Source: Polaromonas sp. (GTDB taxonomy: Bacteria; Pseudomonadota; Gammaproteobacteria; Burkholderiales; Burkholderiaceae_C). From it: a DNA stretch of 8,596 nt. The stretch is from NCBI GenBank assembly GCA_028292345.1, contig JAQGMN010000255.1:1-8596 (forward strand). The letters are read 5' to 3'. Shown piece after piece: positions 1 to 6,042 of the stretch. Positions within the stretch are counted from its first letter, which is position 1, and every line of letters starts with the position of its first letter. Made by a program: the position numbers and the translations under genes. Below the pieces are notes generated by a model that was given only the letters and a program-made list of their open reading frames with translations, was not told the DNA's origin and searched no databases.

Positions 1-11
1 AGCATTGACGC

Positions 12-39
12 AAAAAACGCGGCCGAGGCCGCGTTTTTT
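12..39. terminator. Bidirectional rho-independent terminator
   Basis: A GC-rich inverted repeat (ACGCGGCC / GGCCGCGT with a 2-4 nt loop) is flanked by six A on one side and seven T on the other. It is therefore a stem plus U-tract in both directions. On the minus strand it begins about 17 nt beyond the catalase stop codon and probably ends that transcript. On the plus strand it could end a transcript entering from outside the window. Confidence 0.9.
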
Positions 40-55
40 TATGCCTGAAGCGTCC

Positions 56-2494
56 TCACACCTGGGGCGGATCGGTTTCGCGCTTTGGGTGGCGGTGCAG
101 CGCAATGCCCTTGATGAAGGTCGCCGCAGCGCCAGCCGCGCTGCCCGAAGGCGCAATGATCAGTCCAGCATCGGGCGTTCCGTCCGGCAATGTCGTGGAC
201 ACGCCTGCCTTCTCGAGCAGCGCCGTTGAAGCGCCGAGCACCAGGATGGTCTTGCAATGCCGGTACTGGTCCTTGATGAACTCCATCGTGTGCCCGTCCC
301 TGGCCAGCGCCTCGACCGCCGCCTGCCCATCGGGCAGCACCAGCGCGTCAAACAGGAAGCCGGGCTCATTCTCAAGCGAAGCATCGGCGTCCAGCATGGC
401 GCCTTCGACCGTGGCCACCGACCCGATGCGGGGCGCGACCAGACGCCCGACCGCGCCTGCGGCCAGCAGCGCCGCCTGCACCTGCGCAATCGACTCGCCC
501 ATCACCCCAGGCGCAATCAGCAAGGCGACCTTGCGGGCCTTGATGCTGCCGTCGCCCGGCCGCGCCATCAGGGACAGCGGCGCTGAAACCGTTACTTCGG
601 CCTGGGATGGCTGAGCCAGCGCCAGCGGCATGGGTTCAGGCAGCGTATCCATACCCAGGCCTTCGGCAACCTTGATGGCCAGGTCTTCCGACGCATTGCG
701 CAGCATGGACACGGTGCGCTCACGAATCGCCGGCACCGTGACCTTGCTCAACTCAAACCGGAAGGCAGCGGCAATATGCGCCTGCTCCACCGGCGTCTGG
801 CTGTTGTAGAACAGCGTGGCCTGGGTGTAGTGGTCGGCAAACTTTTCAGGTTTGCCGCGCACCTTGGCCTGCTCCTCCTGCGCCTGCAGCCGTGCCGGCA
901 CCGTGACAAAACCCTGCGCCGCGCCAGCCTGGAAAGGACAGCCGCCCGCCAGCGAATTGGGCTCGTAGTTGACGCGGCCCCGGTGAATGGCTTGGCGGTG
1001 CAAACCGTCGCGCTGGTTGTTGTGGACCTGCGCAATCGGCGAATTGATCGGAATCTCGTGAAAGTTCGGCCCGCCCAGGCGTGTTATCTGGGTATCGACA
1101 TAGGAATGGATGCGCCCGGCGAGCAGCGGATCGTTCGAGAAATCAATGCCCGGCACCACATGGGCGGTGCAGAAGGCCACCTGCTCGGTTTCCGCAAAGA
1201 AATTGTCCGGATTGCGGTTCAGCACCATGCGACCGACCGGCTGGACCGGCACCAGTTCCTCGGGAACGATCTTGGTCGCATCCAAAATGTCGAAGCTGAA
1301 CTGCTCGGCCTGCTCCTCGGTGAAGATCTGCACGCCCAGCTCGTATTCAGGATAGGCGCCCGCCTCGATCCGCTCCCACAGGTCGCGCCGGTGGTAGTCG
1401 GGGTCGGCCCCGGAAATCTTCACCGCCTCGTCCCAGACCAGCGAATGCGTGCCGGCCATCGGGCTCCAGTGGAACTTGACGAACACCGACTCGCCGGCGT
1501 CGTTGACAAAGCGAAAGCTGTGCACGCCAAAGCCCTGCATCGTGGCATAGCTGCGCGGAATCGCCCGGTCCGACATCTGCCACATCAGCATGTGGGTCGA
1601 TTCGGGCATCAGCGAGACGAAATCCCAGAAGGTGTCGTGCGCGCTGGCGGCCTGCGGCATCTGGTGATGCGGCTCGGGCTTGACGGCATGCACCAGGTCG
1701 GGAAACTTCATGGCGTCCTGGATGAAGAACACCGGGATGTTGTTGCCCACCAGGTCCCAGTTGCCTTCGTCGGTGTAGAACTTGACGGCAAAGCCGCGCA
1801 CGTCGCGCGCCGTGTCCTTCGAGCCCCGCTCGCCGGCCACGGTGGAAAACCGCACGAACACCGGCGTGACCTTGCCGGCTTCCTGGAAGGGCGCGGCCTT
1901 GGTGTATTGCGTCAGCGGCTTGTAGCATTCGAAGTAACCATGGGCGCCGGAACCGCGCGCATGCACGATGCGTTCGGGGATGCGCTCATGGTCGAAATGG
2001 GTGATCTTCTCGCGCAGCACGAAGTCTTCGAGCAGCGCCGGCCCGCGCAGGCCGAACTTCAGGGAATTCTGGTTGTCGGCCACCGCCACGCCCTGGTTGG
2101 TGGTCAGCATCTGGCCCGAGGAATCCACGCGAACGCGGTCCAGCGGCTCGATGGTGGCATTCACGCCTTCAGGCGCAACGGTCCCGGACTTGTCGCTGCT
2201 GTTCCTTTCAGTCAGTGTGCTGCCGGTGGGCAGCCTGGATTGGGGCTCGGCGGTGGCGCCTTGCCGGGGCGCGACGGCGTTTGCGAATCCGTGCTCGGCG
2301 GGCTTGGTCAGATTGAAAGGCATGGCGGCGACCAGGGCTTCGGTCTGAACCATTTTTTCGACATGCATGTCGCCGCCCGCACCGGGACTGACCCTGGCCG
2401 GACCGCTGTCGGTGTTGCGGGCAGCGGCTTTCGCAGCGGTGCTGCTTTTGCTGGACTTTTTATGACTGTCGGCAGGGGGATTTGTTTTGGGCAT
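56..2494 (-). CDS. katE: Large-subunit monofunctional heme catalase (HPII/KatE type)
   Basis: Converts hydrogen peroxide to water and oxygen; cytoplasmic, normally a heme tetramer. The 812-residue product is close in size to HPII (753 aa in E. coli) and matches it through the core. From the ATG, a low-complexity, Ser/Ala/Lys-rich N-terminal arm covers residues 1-129. The catalase core runs from about 130 to 615, and a flavodoxin/DJ-1-like C-terminal domain from about 650 to 790, the mark of the large-subunit clade. Visible active-site residues are the distal His178 (IVHARG), Ser217 (VRFSTV), Asn251 (LVGNN), the proximal heme-ligand Tyr465 and Arg461. Cys442 replaces the HPII His that crosslinks to the proximal Tyr. 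The ATG at 2494 (MPKTNPP) is preferred. A GTG at 2575 would add 27 residues but sits inside a hairpin, and the added peptide is not a convincing signal sequence. The Shine-Dalgarno for the ATG is weak, and a later Met (codon 43) is possible. The gene lies alone, with a terminator behind it. Confidence 0.95.
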   Translation of the reverse strand: MPKTNPPADSHKKSSKSSTAAKAAARNTDSGPARVSPGAGGDMHVEKMVQTEALVAAMPFNLTKPAEHGFANAVAPRQGATAEPQSRLPTGSTLTERNSSDKSGTVAPEGVNATIEPLDRVRVDSSGQMLTTNQGVAVADNQNSLKFGLRGPALLEDFVLREKITHFDHERIPERIVHARGSGAHGYFECYKPLTQYTKAAPFQEAGKVTPVFVRFSTVAGERGSKDTARDVRGFAVKFYTDEGNWDLVGNNIPVFFIQDAMKFPDLVHAVKPEPHHQMPQAASAHDTFWDFVSLMPESTHMLMWQMSDRAIPRSYATMQGFGVHSFRFVNDAGESVFVKFHWSPMAGTHSLVWDEAVKISGADPDYHRRDLWERIEAGAYPEYELGVQIFTEEQAEQFSFDILDATKIVPEELVPVQPVGRMVLNRNPDNFFAETEQVAFCTAHVVPGIDFSNDPLLAGRIHSYVDTQITRLGGPNFHEIPINSPIAQVHNNQRDGLHRQAIHRGRVNYEPNSLAGGCPFQAGAAQGFVTVPARLQAQEEQAKVRGKPEKFADHYTQATLFYNSQTPVEQAHIAAAFRFELSKVTVPAIRERTVSMLRNASEDLAIKVAEGLGMDTLPEPMPLALAQPSQAEVTVSAPLSLMARPGDGSIKARKVALLIAPGVMGESIAQVQAALLAAGAVGRLVAPRIGSVATVEGAMLDADASLENEPGFLFDALVLPDGQAAVEALARDGHTMEFIKDQYRHCKTILVLGASTALLEKAGVSTTLPDGTPDAGLIIAPSGSAAGAAATFIKGIALHRHPKRETDPPQV

Positions 2495-2557
2495 GTTCGT
2501 TGTTAGAAAGGAAATGGCCGGCAGAATTGCCACAGACGACACTATCGGAACGTCCAG

Positions 2558-2581
2558 AAGGCTTGTGTAGGACACAGCCTT
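2558..2581 (-). promoter_or_regulatory. Hairpin in the katE 5' leader
   Basis: On the minus strand AAGGC and TGTGT, a CCT loop, then ACACA, one bulged A and GCCTT form a 10-bp stem with a 3-nt loop. It lies 63-86 nt upstream of the preferred katE ATG. No T-run follows, so it is not an intrinsic terminator. It could be an mRNA 5' stabiliser or a protein-binding site. The alternative GTG start of katE (2573-2575) falls inside the stem. The structure is read directly; any function is inference. Confidence 0.5.
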
Positions 2582-2609
2582 ATGCCCCGGCCAGCTTTTT
2601 TTGGGCGTT

Positions 2610-2642
2610 CAAAGTTATCCCTGCAGCCTGTGGACAACTTTG
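2610..2642. promoter_or_regulatory. Spaced 11-bp inverted repeat upstream of katE (candidate operator)
   Basis: CAAAGTTATCC and GGACAACTTTG are inverted copies matching at 10 of 11 positions across an 11-nt spacer. The half-site centres are 22 bp apart, about two helical turns, as for a dimeric regulator. It lies 116-148 nt upstream of the katE ATG and well after the upstream gene's stop. Neither strand has a T-run after it, so a terminator is unlikely. I recognise no specific regulator and no clear -35/-10 pair beside it. Confidence 0.4.
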
Positions 2643-2753
2643 TTGATGGACGCCAGTGAAAGCTCGCAAACCGAGGCAGGGCGGGGCCTGCGCCAGGGTG
2701 CCTGCATATTGAGCAGTTCCTGGCCTCGGACCGGTATCACAACCTGGCCGGCC

Positions 2754-3512
2754 TCATGTCAAGGCGCGGATGGCCATCAGCGTGCCGATCAGCACCGGCT
2801 GGTGCAGCAGGTAGTAGCTCAGGCTCCACCGCCCCAGGGCAGCCAGCGCCTTGATGACCGGGCTGGCTACAACGTTGGAAACGGCCGCGCCGCGAAGGCG
2901 CAGCCAATGCGGCCTTGCGCGCAGGAGCCACAGTCCCGACGCCATGCCCCACCACACCACCCCGAGCCAGGGAATCAGGGGCACATAGTCTTCGGTGAAG
3001 GGTTTGCGGCTGACCAGTCCCAGCCAGTTCAGGGCCTTGTGGTTCAGGAAGTCAAGGCCAGGCCACAGGGCATGCGCGCCCTCGGCCATGAATTTCAGGG
3101 CGATGGCCGCGCTGCCCAGAACCCACAGCCACCGGCCCCATCCGGCGGTCAGCCGCACGATGACGAGCATGACGGCCATGCCGTGCAGAACCCCGAAATA
3201 TATAAAGCTTTGCGGATACATGGCGTAGGACCCGGCGCTGACCAGCAGCGCCGCGCCGGCAATCTGAAGCCATCGCCGCCCGAAACGCGTCCATTCCTGA
3301 TGCCGGCCGACAGCCATCGCCTGGCTGGCGCCGGCGGTGAATAGAAACAGCGTCACGATCGCCGTGCGCTGCCAGGTCCAGAACGGATCGGCATGGAAGT
3401 CCTGCTGAAGATAGCCAAAATGGTCAAGGTCAAAACACAGGTGGTAAGCCGTCATCCAGACAATGGCCAGGCCGCGCAGGGCATCGAGATGGTCAAGTCG
3501 GCGAAAGGGCAT
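2754..3512 (-). CDS. DUF1624 / HGSNAT-like integral membrane protein
   Basis: A 252-residue, Trp- and Leu-rich multipass protein, probably in the inner membrane. The N-terminus (LDALRGLAIVWM..YHLCFDL, residues 9-29), with Arg13-Gly14 and His24, is typical of the DUF1624 family. That family is related to the heparan-alpha-glucosaminide N-acetyltransferase catalytic domain, a transmembrane acyltransferase type. Hydrophobic segments lie near 11-29, 50-66, 81-97, 102-121, 126-142, 177-197 and 230-249. FLFTAGAS (56-63), FGVLHG (106-111) and the C-terminal SYYLLHQP (232-239) also fit. Length is normal for the short bacterial members. The bacterial substrate is unknown; a role in acylating an envelope sugar or lipid is only inference. 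The start is the first ATG of the frame, with a weak ribosome site. It points toward katE, but 259 bp and two inverted repeats separate them, so a shared operon is doubtful. Confidence 0.85.
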   Translation of the reverse strand: MPFRRLDHLDALRGLAIVWMTAYHLCFDLDHFGYLQQDFHADPFWTWQRTAIVTLFLFTAGASQAMAVGRHQEWTRFGRRWLQIAGAALLVSAGSYAMYPQSFIYFGVLHGMAVMLVIVRLTAGWGRWLWVLGSAAIALKFMAEGAHALWPGLDFLNHKALNWLGLVSRKPFTEDYVPLIPWLGVVWWGMASGLWLLRARPHWLRLRGAAVSNVVASPVIKALAALGRWSLSYYLLHQPVLIGTLMAIRALT

Positions 3513-3612
3513 GGCGCAGAGTGTACGCAGGTGTTTTTTTTGCAGGGCGCCGGCCGCGCTAGGTAGTAACCCGACAGCAGGCGCAAGACAACTTCGGTAA
3601 CATTCTCAACCC

Positions 3613-3636
3613 AAAATAGTACGGTCGTTCTTTTTT
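3613..3636. promoter_or_regulatory. Imperfect 24-bp palindrome, candidate TetR-family operator
   Basis: The core AGTACGGTCGTTCT (3618-3631) is a two-fold symmetric ACG-N2-CGT element, flanked symmetrically by AAAA and TTTT. Nine of twelve position pairs are complementary. The site ends 22 nt before the hydrolase ATG, where a repressor would block a promoter or early transcription. It also lies in the divergent region shared with the DUF1624 gene. From memory, TetR-family repressors of fatty-acid degradation in beta-proteobacteria bind palindromes of this general look. No tetR gene is in the window. Regulator identity is inference. Confidence 0.5.
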
Positions 3637-3658
3637 TATTCACAGGACAGGGACAAGC

Positions 3659-5275
3659 ATGAAAAAATTACCTTTATTGAGCATCGTCGCGGCAGCGTCC
3701 TTGCTGGCCGCCTGCGGCGGCGATTCGGCCGACAACCTGGGCATCGTGGACAACACGCCGGCGCGCGGCGCGCTGATCCAGAACCCGCCGCCCCGCACCG
3801 CCTTCTTCTCGGCCGGCGACTTTGCCGCCAAGCTCAACGCCAGCGCCAGCGGCCGCAACCTGCTGGCCATTGCCGGCACGCCGAAGTGCGGCGTCGATGT
3901 GCAGTACATTCGCTACGGCACCGTGGGCGGCGCAAATGAAAGCACCGACGCTTCCGGCGCGCTCATGACGCCCTCGGGCGGCGCGGGTTGCACCGGCAGC
4001 CGCCCGATCGTGCTCTATGCCCATGGCACGACGACCGTGAAAAGCTACAACCTGGCGAACCTGCTCGACGAAACCAGCGCGGCGTATTCCGAGGCCGCCC
4101 TGATCGCTGCCATGTACGCAGCGCAGGGCTACATCGTGGTGGCGCCCAATTACGCAGGATACGACGCGTCCAAACTGGCCTACCACCCTTACCTCAATGC
4201 CGACCAGTCGTCCAAGGACATGATGGACGCGCTGAGCGCCGCCCGCAAGGCCCTGCCCGGCCTGATCCAGCCGGTGCAGGACAACGGCAAGCTGTTCATC
4301 ACCGGCTATTCGCAAGGCGGCCATGTGGCCATGGCCACGCACAAGGCCATGCAGGCCGCCGGCCAGACCGTGACGGCCAGCGCGCCGATGTCGGGCCCTT
4401 ATGCGCTGGCGGCGTTTGGCGACGCGGTGTACTACGGCAACGTCAACCTCGGCAGCACGCTGTTCACGCCCCTGCTGATCAACAGCTACCAGAAGGCCTA
4501 CGGCAACATCTACAGCCAGCTCACCGACATCTACGAGCCGGCGTATGCCCCCGGCATCGACACCTTGCTGCCCACCGACACGCCGCTGTCCACCCTGCTG
4601 GCGCCCGGCGGCAAGCTGCCGCAGACCGCCTTGTTCAGCCGCACGCCGCCCACGGCACCGGCAGGTTCGCCGCCGTCGCTGCAGCCTACGCTCAACGCCA
4701 TCAGCCCGCCCACCACGCCGCCCGAACTGGCGCCGCTGTTCGCCCTGGGGTTTGGCACCAGCAACCTCATCACCAACAGTTCGCGGCTGAACTACCTGCT
4801 GGACGCGCTGGCCCATCCGGATGGCGCGGTTCCCGCACTGACCAATGCCCTGCCCGCCGCAAGCCCGGCCAATCCCATGCGGGTGGCCGCCAAGAAGAAC
4901 GACCTGCGCAGCTGGACGCCGCAACGCCCGGTGCTGCTCTGCGCCGGCAGCGGCGACCCGACGGTCTTCTACAACGTCAACACCCAGCTGATGCAGGGTT
5001 TCTGGACAAGTCCGTCACCGGCAGCGCCCCCTGCCGGTTTGCTGACGGTGCTCAATGTCGATTCGCCGGCCGCCGGTGCGGCCGACCCCTACGCCGCAGC
5101 CAAGGCCGGTTTTGCGCAGGCGAAAGCCGGCACCGCATCGGCCGCCGTTGCCGCTGGCGCGACCGATGGCGGCGCCTCCGCCGTGGTGCAGGCCTATCAT
5201 GGCGGCCTGGTGCCGCCGTTCTGCAATGCCGCCGCGCGCGGCTTCTTCCAGCAGGTCACGGCATCCAATTTGTAA
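3659..5275 (+). CDS. Alpha/beta-hydrolase lipoprotein (lipase/esterase-like)
   Basis: A 538-residue exported hydrolase. The N-terminus MKK plus a hydrophobic stretch ends in LAAC-GG, a lipobox with Cys19 as lipidation site; Gly at +2 is compatible with outer-membrane sorting. Alpha/beta-hydrolase marks follow in order. They are the oxyanion-strand motif VLYAHGTTT (118-126), GYIVVAPNYAGY (157-168), the nucleophile elbow GYSQGG with Ser218, a probable acid Asp433 in AGSGDP, and a probable catalytic His514 in YHGG. This order and spacing resemble secreted lipases. Residues 250-400 form a large insertion with Pro-rich 329-360, likely a lid. An Ala/Gly-rich stretch (471-506) precedes the His. Cys77/Cys111 and Cys428/Cys522 could form disulfides in the periplasm. 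A purine-rich ribosome site (AGGACAGGG) supports the ATG. The ompW-like gene follows after 17 nt, suggesting co-transcription. The true substrate (triglyceride, polyester or other ester) cannot be read from sequence. Confidence 0.85.
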   Translation: MKKLPLLSIVAAASLLAACGGDSADNLGIVDNTPARGALIQNPPPRTAFFSAGDFAAKLNASASGRNLLAIAGTPKCGVDVQYIRYGTVGGANESTDASGALMTPSGGAGCTGSRPIVLYAHGTTTVKSYNLANLLDETSAAYSEAALIAAMYAAQGYIVVAPNYAGYDASKLAYHPYLNADQSSKDMMDALSAARKALPGLIQPVQDNGKLFITGYSQGGHVAMATHKAMQAAGQTVTASAPMSGPYALAAFGDAVYYGNVNLGSTLFTPLLINSYQKAYGNIYSQLTDIYEPAYAPGIDTLLPTDTPLSTLLAPGGKLPQTALFSRTPPTAPAGSPPSLQPTLNAISPPTTPPELAPLFALGFGTSNLITNSSRLNYLLDALAHPDGAVPALTNALPAASPANPMRVAAKKNDLRSWTPQRPVLLCAGSGDPTVFYNVNTQLMQGFWTSPSPAAPPAGLLTVLNVDSPAAGAADPYAAAKAGFAQAKAGTASAAVAAGATDGGASAVVQAYHGGLVPPFCNAAARGFFQQVTASNL

Positions 5276-5280
5276 ACCAC

Positions 5281-5285
5281 AGGAA
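5281..5285 (+). promoter_or_regulatory. Ribosome binding site that fixes the TTG start of the OmpW-like gene
   Basis: AGGAA stands 7 nt before the TTG at 5293-5295, ideal Shine-Dalgarno spacing. There is no ATG or GTG in this frame before the signal-peptide hydrophobic core, so this site decides a TTG start. It lies in the 17-nt gap after the hydrolase stop, which supports translation from a shared mRNA. Confidence 0.8.
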
Positions 5286-5292
5286 CCTACTT

Positions 5293-5985
5293 TTGAAGCA
5301 TCACAGGCAATTGGCCATCGCGGGACTTCTGGCGGCTTGCGCGGCAGCGCCATCCATGGCGCAGCAAAACACCGTCAAGCTCGGCATTTCCAATGTCCAG
5401 CCCCATTCCAGCGCCAGCGATGTCTCCGGGCCGTTCACCCCCGGGGGCATCAGCCTGGAAGTGCGCGACAGGGCGACACCGTTCGTCTCCTACACCCGCG
5501 AAATCAATGACCAGTGGGATGTGGAACTCGGACTCGGCATTCCGCCCAAGCATGACATTGTTCTGAAGATCAACAATGCCGCCCTGCCAGGCAGCGCGCA
5601 GGCCTTGTCCGGCCAGGTCGGCGCCACCATCCGGCAGGTGGCGCCCACCTTGTTTGTCAACTACAAGTTTCTTGAAAAAACCGGCGTGTTGCGGCCCTTC
5701 GTGGGCGCGGGCATCAACTACACGCGCTTTGACAAGACCCATTCGACGGCCGCCGGCGATGCGCTCAATGGCGGCCCGAGTTCGATTTCATTGAAGGATT
5801 CGGTCGGCCTGGCCCTGCAGGCGGGCGTCGCATGGCGGCTCAGCAACGCATGGTCGGTGTCGGCGTCGCTGGCAACGGCACGCGTCAAATCGAAAATCAC
5901 CACCAACACGCTGGGCATCGAGCGCCGTGCGGACATCTCCTTCAAGCCCCGGGTGTTTACCGTGGCCATGGGCTATTCGTTCTGA
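5293..5985 (+). CDS. ompW: OmpW-family outer-membrane beta-barrel protein
   Basis: 230 residues (E. coli OmpW is about 212). OmpW proteins are eight-stranded outer-membrane barrels with a hydrophobic channel, linked to uptake of small hydrophobic molecules and to stress responses. The N-terminus KHHR, a hydrophobic core and SMA|QQ (cleavage near residue 23) make a signal peptide. Family stretches are PFVSYTREINDQWDVELGLG, then APTLFVNYKF, LRPFVGAGINYTRF and GLALQAGVAWRLSNAWSVSA. The C-terminal GYSF ends in an aromatic residue, as expected for BAM-assembled barrels. The start is TTG with a well-placed AGGAA; no better start is in frame. An LLAAC lipobox-like string lies inside the signal peptide (Cys16). 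Type I cleavage is favoured because it leaves a normal OmpW mature end. Close coupling to the upstream hydrolase suggests joint handling of hydrophobic products, which is inference. Confidence 0.9.
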   Translation: MKHHRQLAIAGLLAACAAAPSMAQQNTVKLGISNVQPHSSASDVSGPFTPGGISLEVRDRATPFVSYTREINDQWDVELGLGIPPKHDIVLKINNAALPGSAQALSGQVGATIRQVAPTLFVNYKFLEKTGVLRPFVGAGINYTRFDKTHSTAAGDALNGGPSSISLKDSVGLALQAGVAWRLSNAWSVSASLATARVKSKITTNTLGIERRADISFKPRVFTVAMGYSF

Positions 5986-6030
5986 ACCTCAGGCTTCGAC
6001 GGGGCCGGCGTGAGCGCAGGCGGGCGCGGC

Positions 6031-6036
6031 CATAAT
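6031..6036 (+). promoter_or_regulatory. Possible -10 box directly before the mutarotase ATG
   Basis: CATAAT matches the -10 consensus at five of six positions and ends 6 nt before the ATG at 6043. A start site about 7 nt downstream of the box would make a leaderless mRNA. No good -35 hexamer is visible at the usual distance and the area is very GC-rich. This is a weak call. Confidence 0.25.
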
Positions 6037-6042
6037 TCGCGG

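Noticed and set aside
776..2506. A 576-codon open frame on the plus strand opposite the catalase
   Set aside because: It is antisense to a clearly recognised enzyme, its protein is a His/Arg/Gly-rich string with no family features, and long antisense frames are expected in high-GC DNA.
2495..2575. GTG-initiated 27-residue extension of the catalase as a signal peptide
   Set aside because: It lacks a basic n-region and a cleavage site, begins inside a hairpin, and a normal KatE-like start follows at 2494.
2629..2637. TGTGGACAA, one mismatch from a DnaA box
   Set aside because: Single near-match with no cluster, no AT-rich unwinding region and no origin-linked genes. It is better explained as part of the spaced inverted repeat.
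2676..2691. GCAGG/CCTGC hairpin after the DUF1624 stop as a terminator
   Set aside because: The stem is only 5 bp and no proper T-run follows on the minus strand.
2601..3344. 247-codon plus-strand frame opposite the DUF1624 gene
   Set aside because: The minus strand has transmembrane segments and family motifs. The plus-strand product is low-complexity Gln/Pro/His-rich and unsupported.
3452..3643. 63-codon minus-strand frame across the divergent intergenic region
   Set aside because: No family signal; it overlaps the start of the DUF1624 gene and the palindrome, and its composition is that of random intergenic DNA.
3674..4924. 416-codon minus-strand frame opposite the hydrolase
   Set aside because: Gly/Arg/Gln-rich shadow of the hydrolase codons with no recognisable domain.
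3988..5292. Long open frame running through the hydrolase gene into the ompW frame
   Set aside because: The part before 5293 is an out-of-frame shadow of the hydrolase with Arg/Gln/Pro-rich composition. Only the part from the TTG at 5293 has signal peptide and family motifs.
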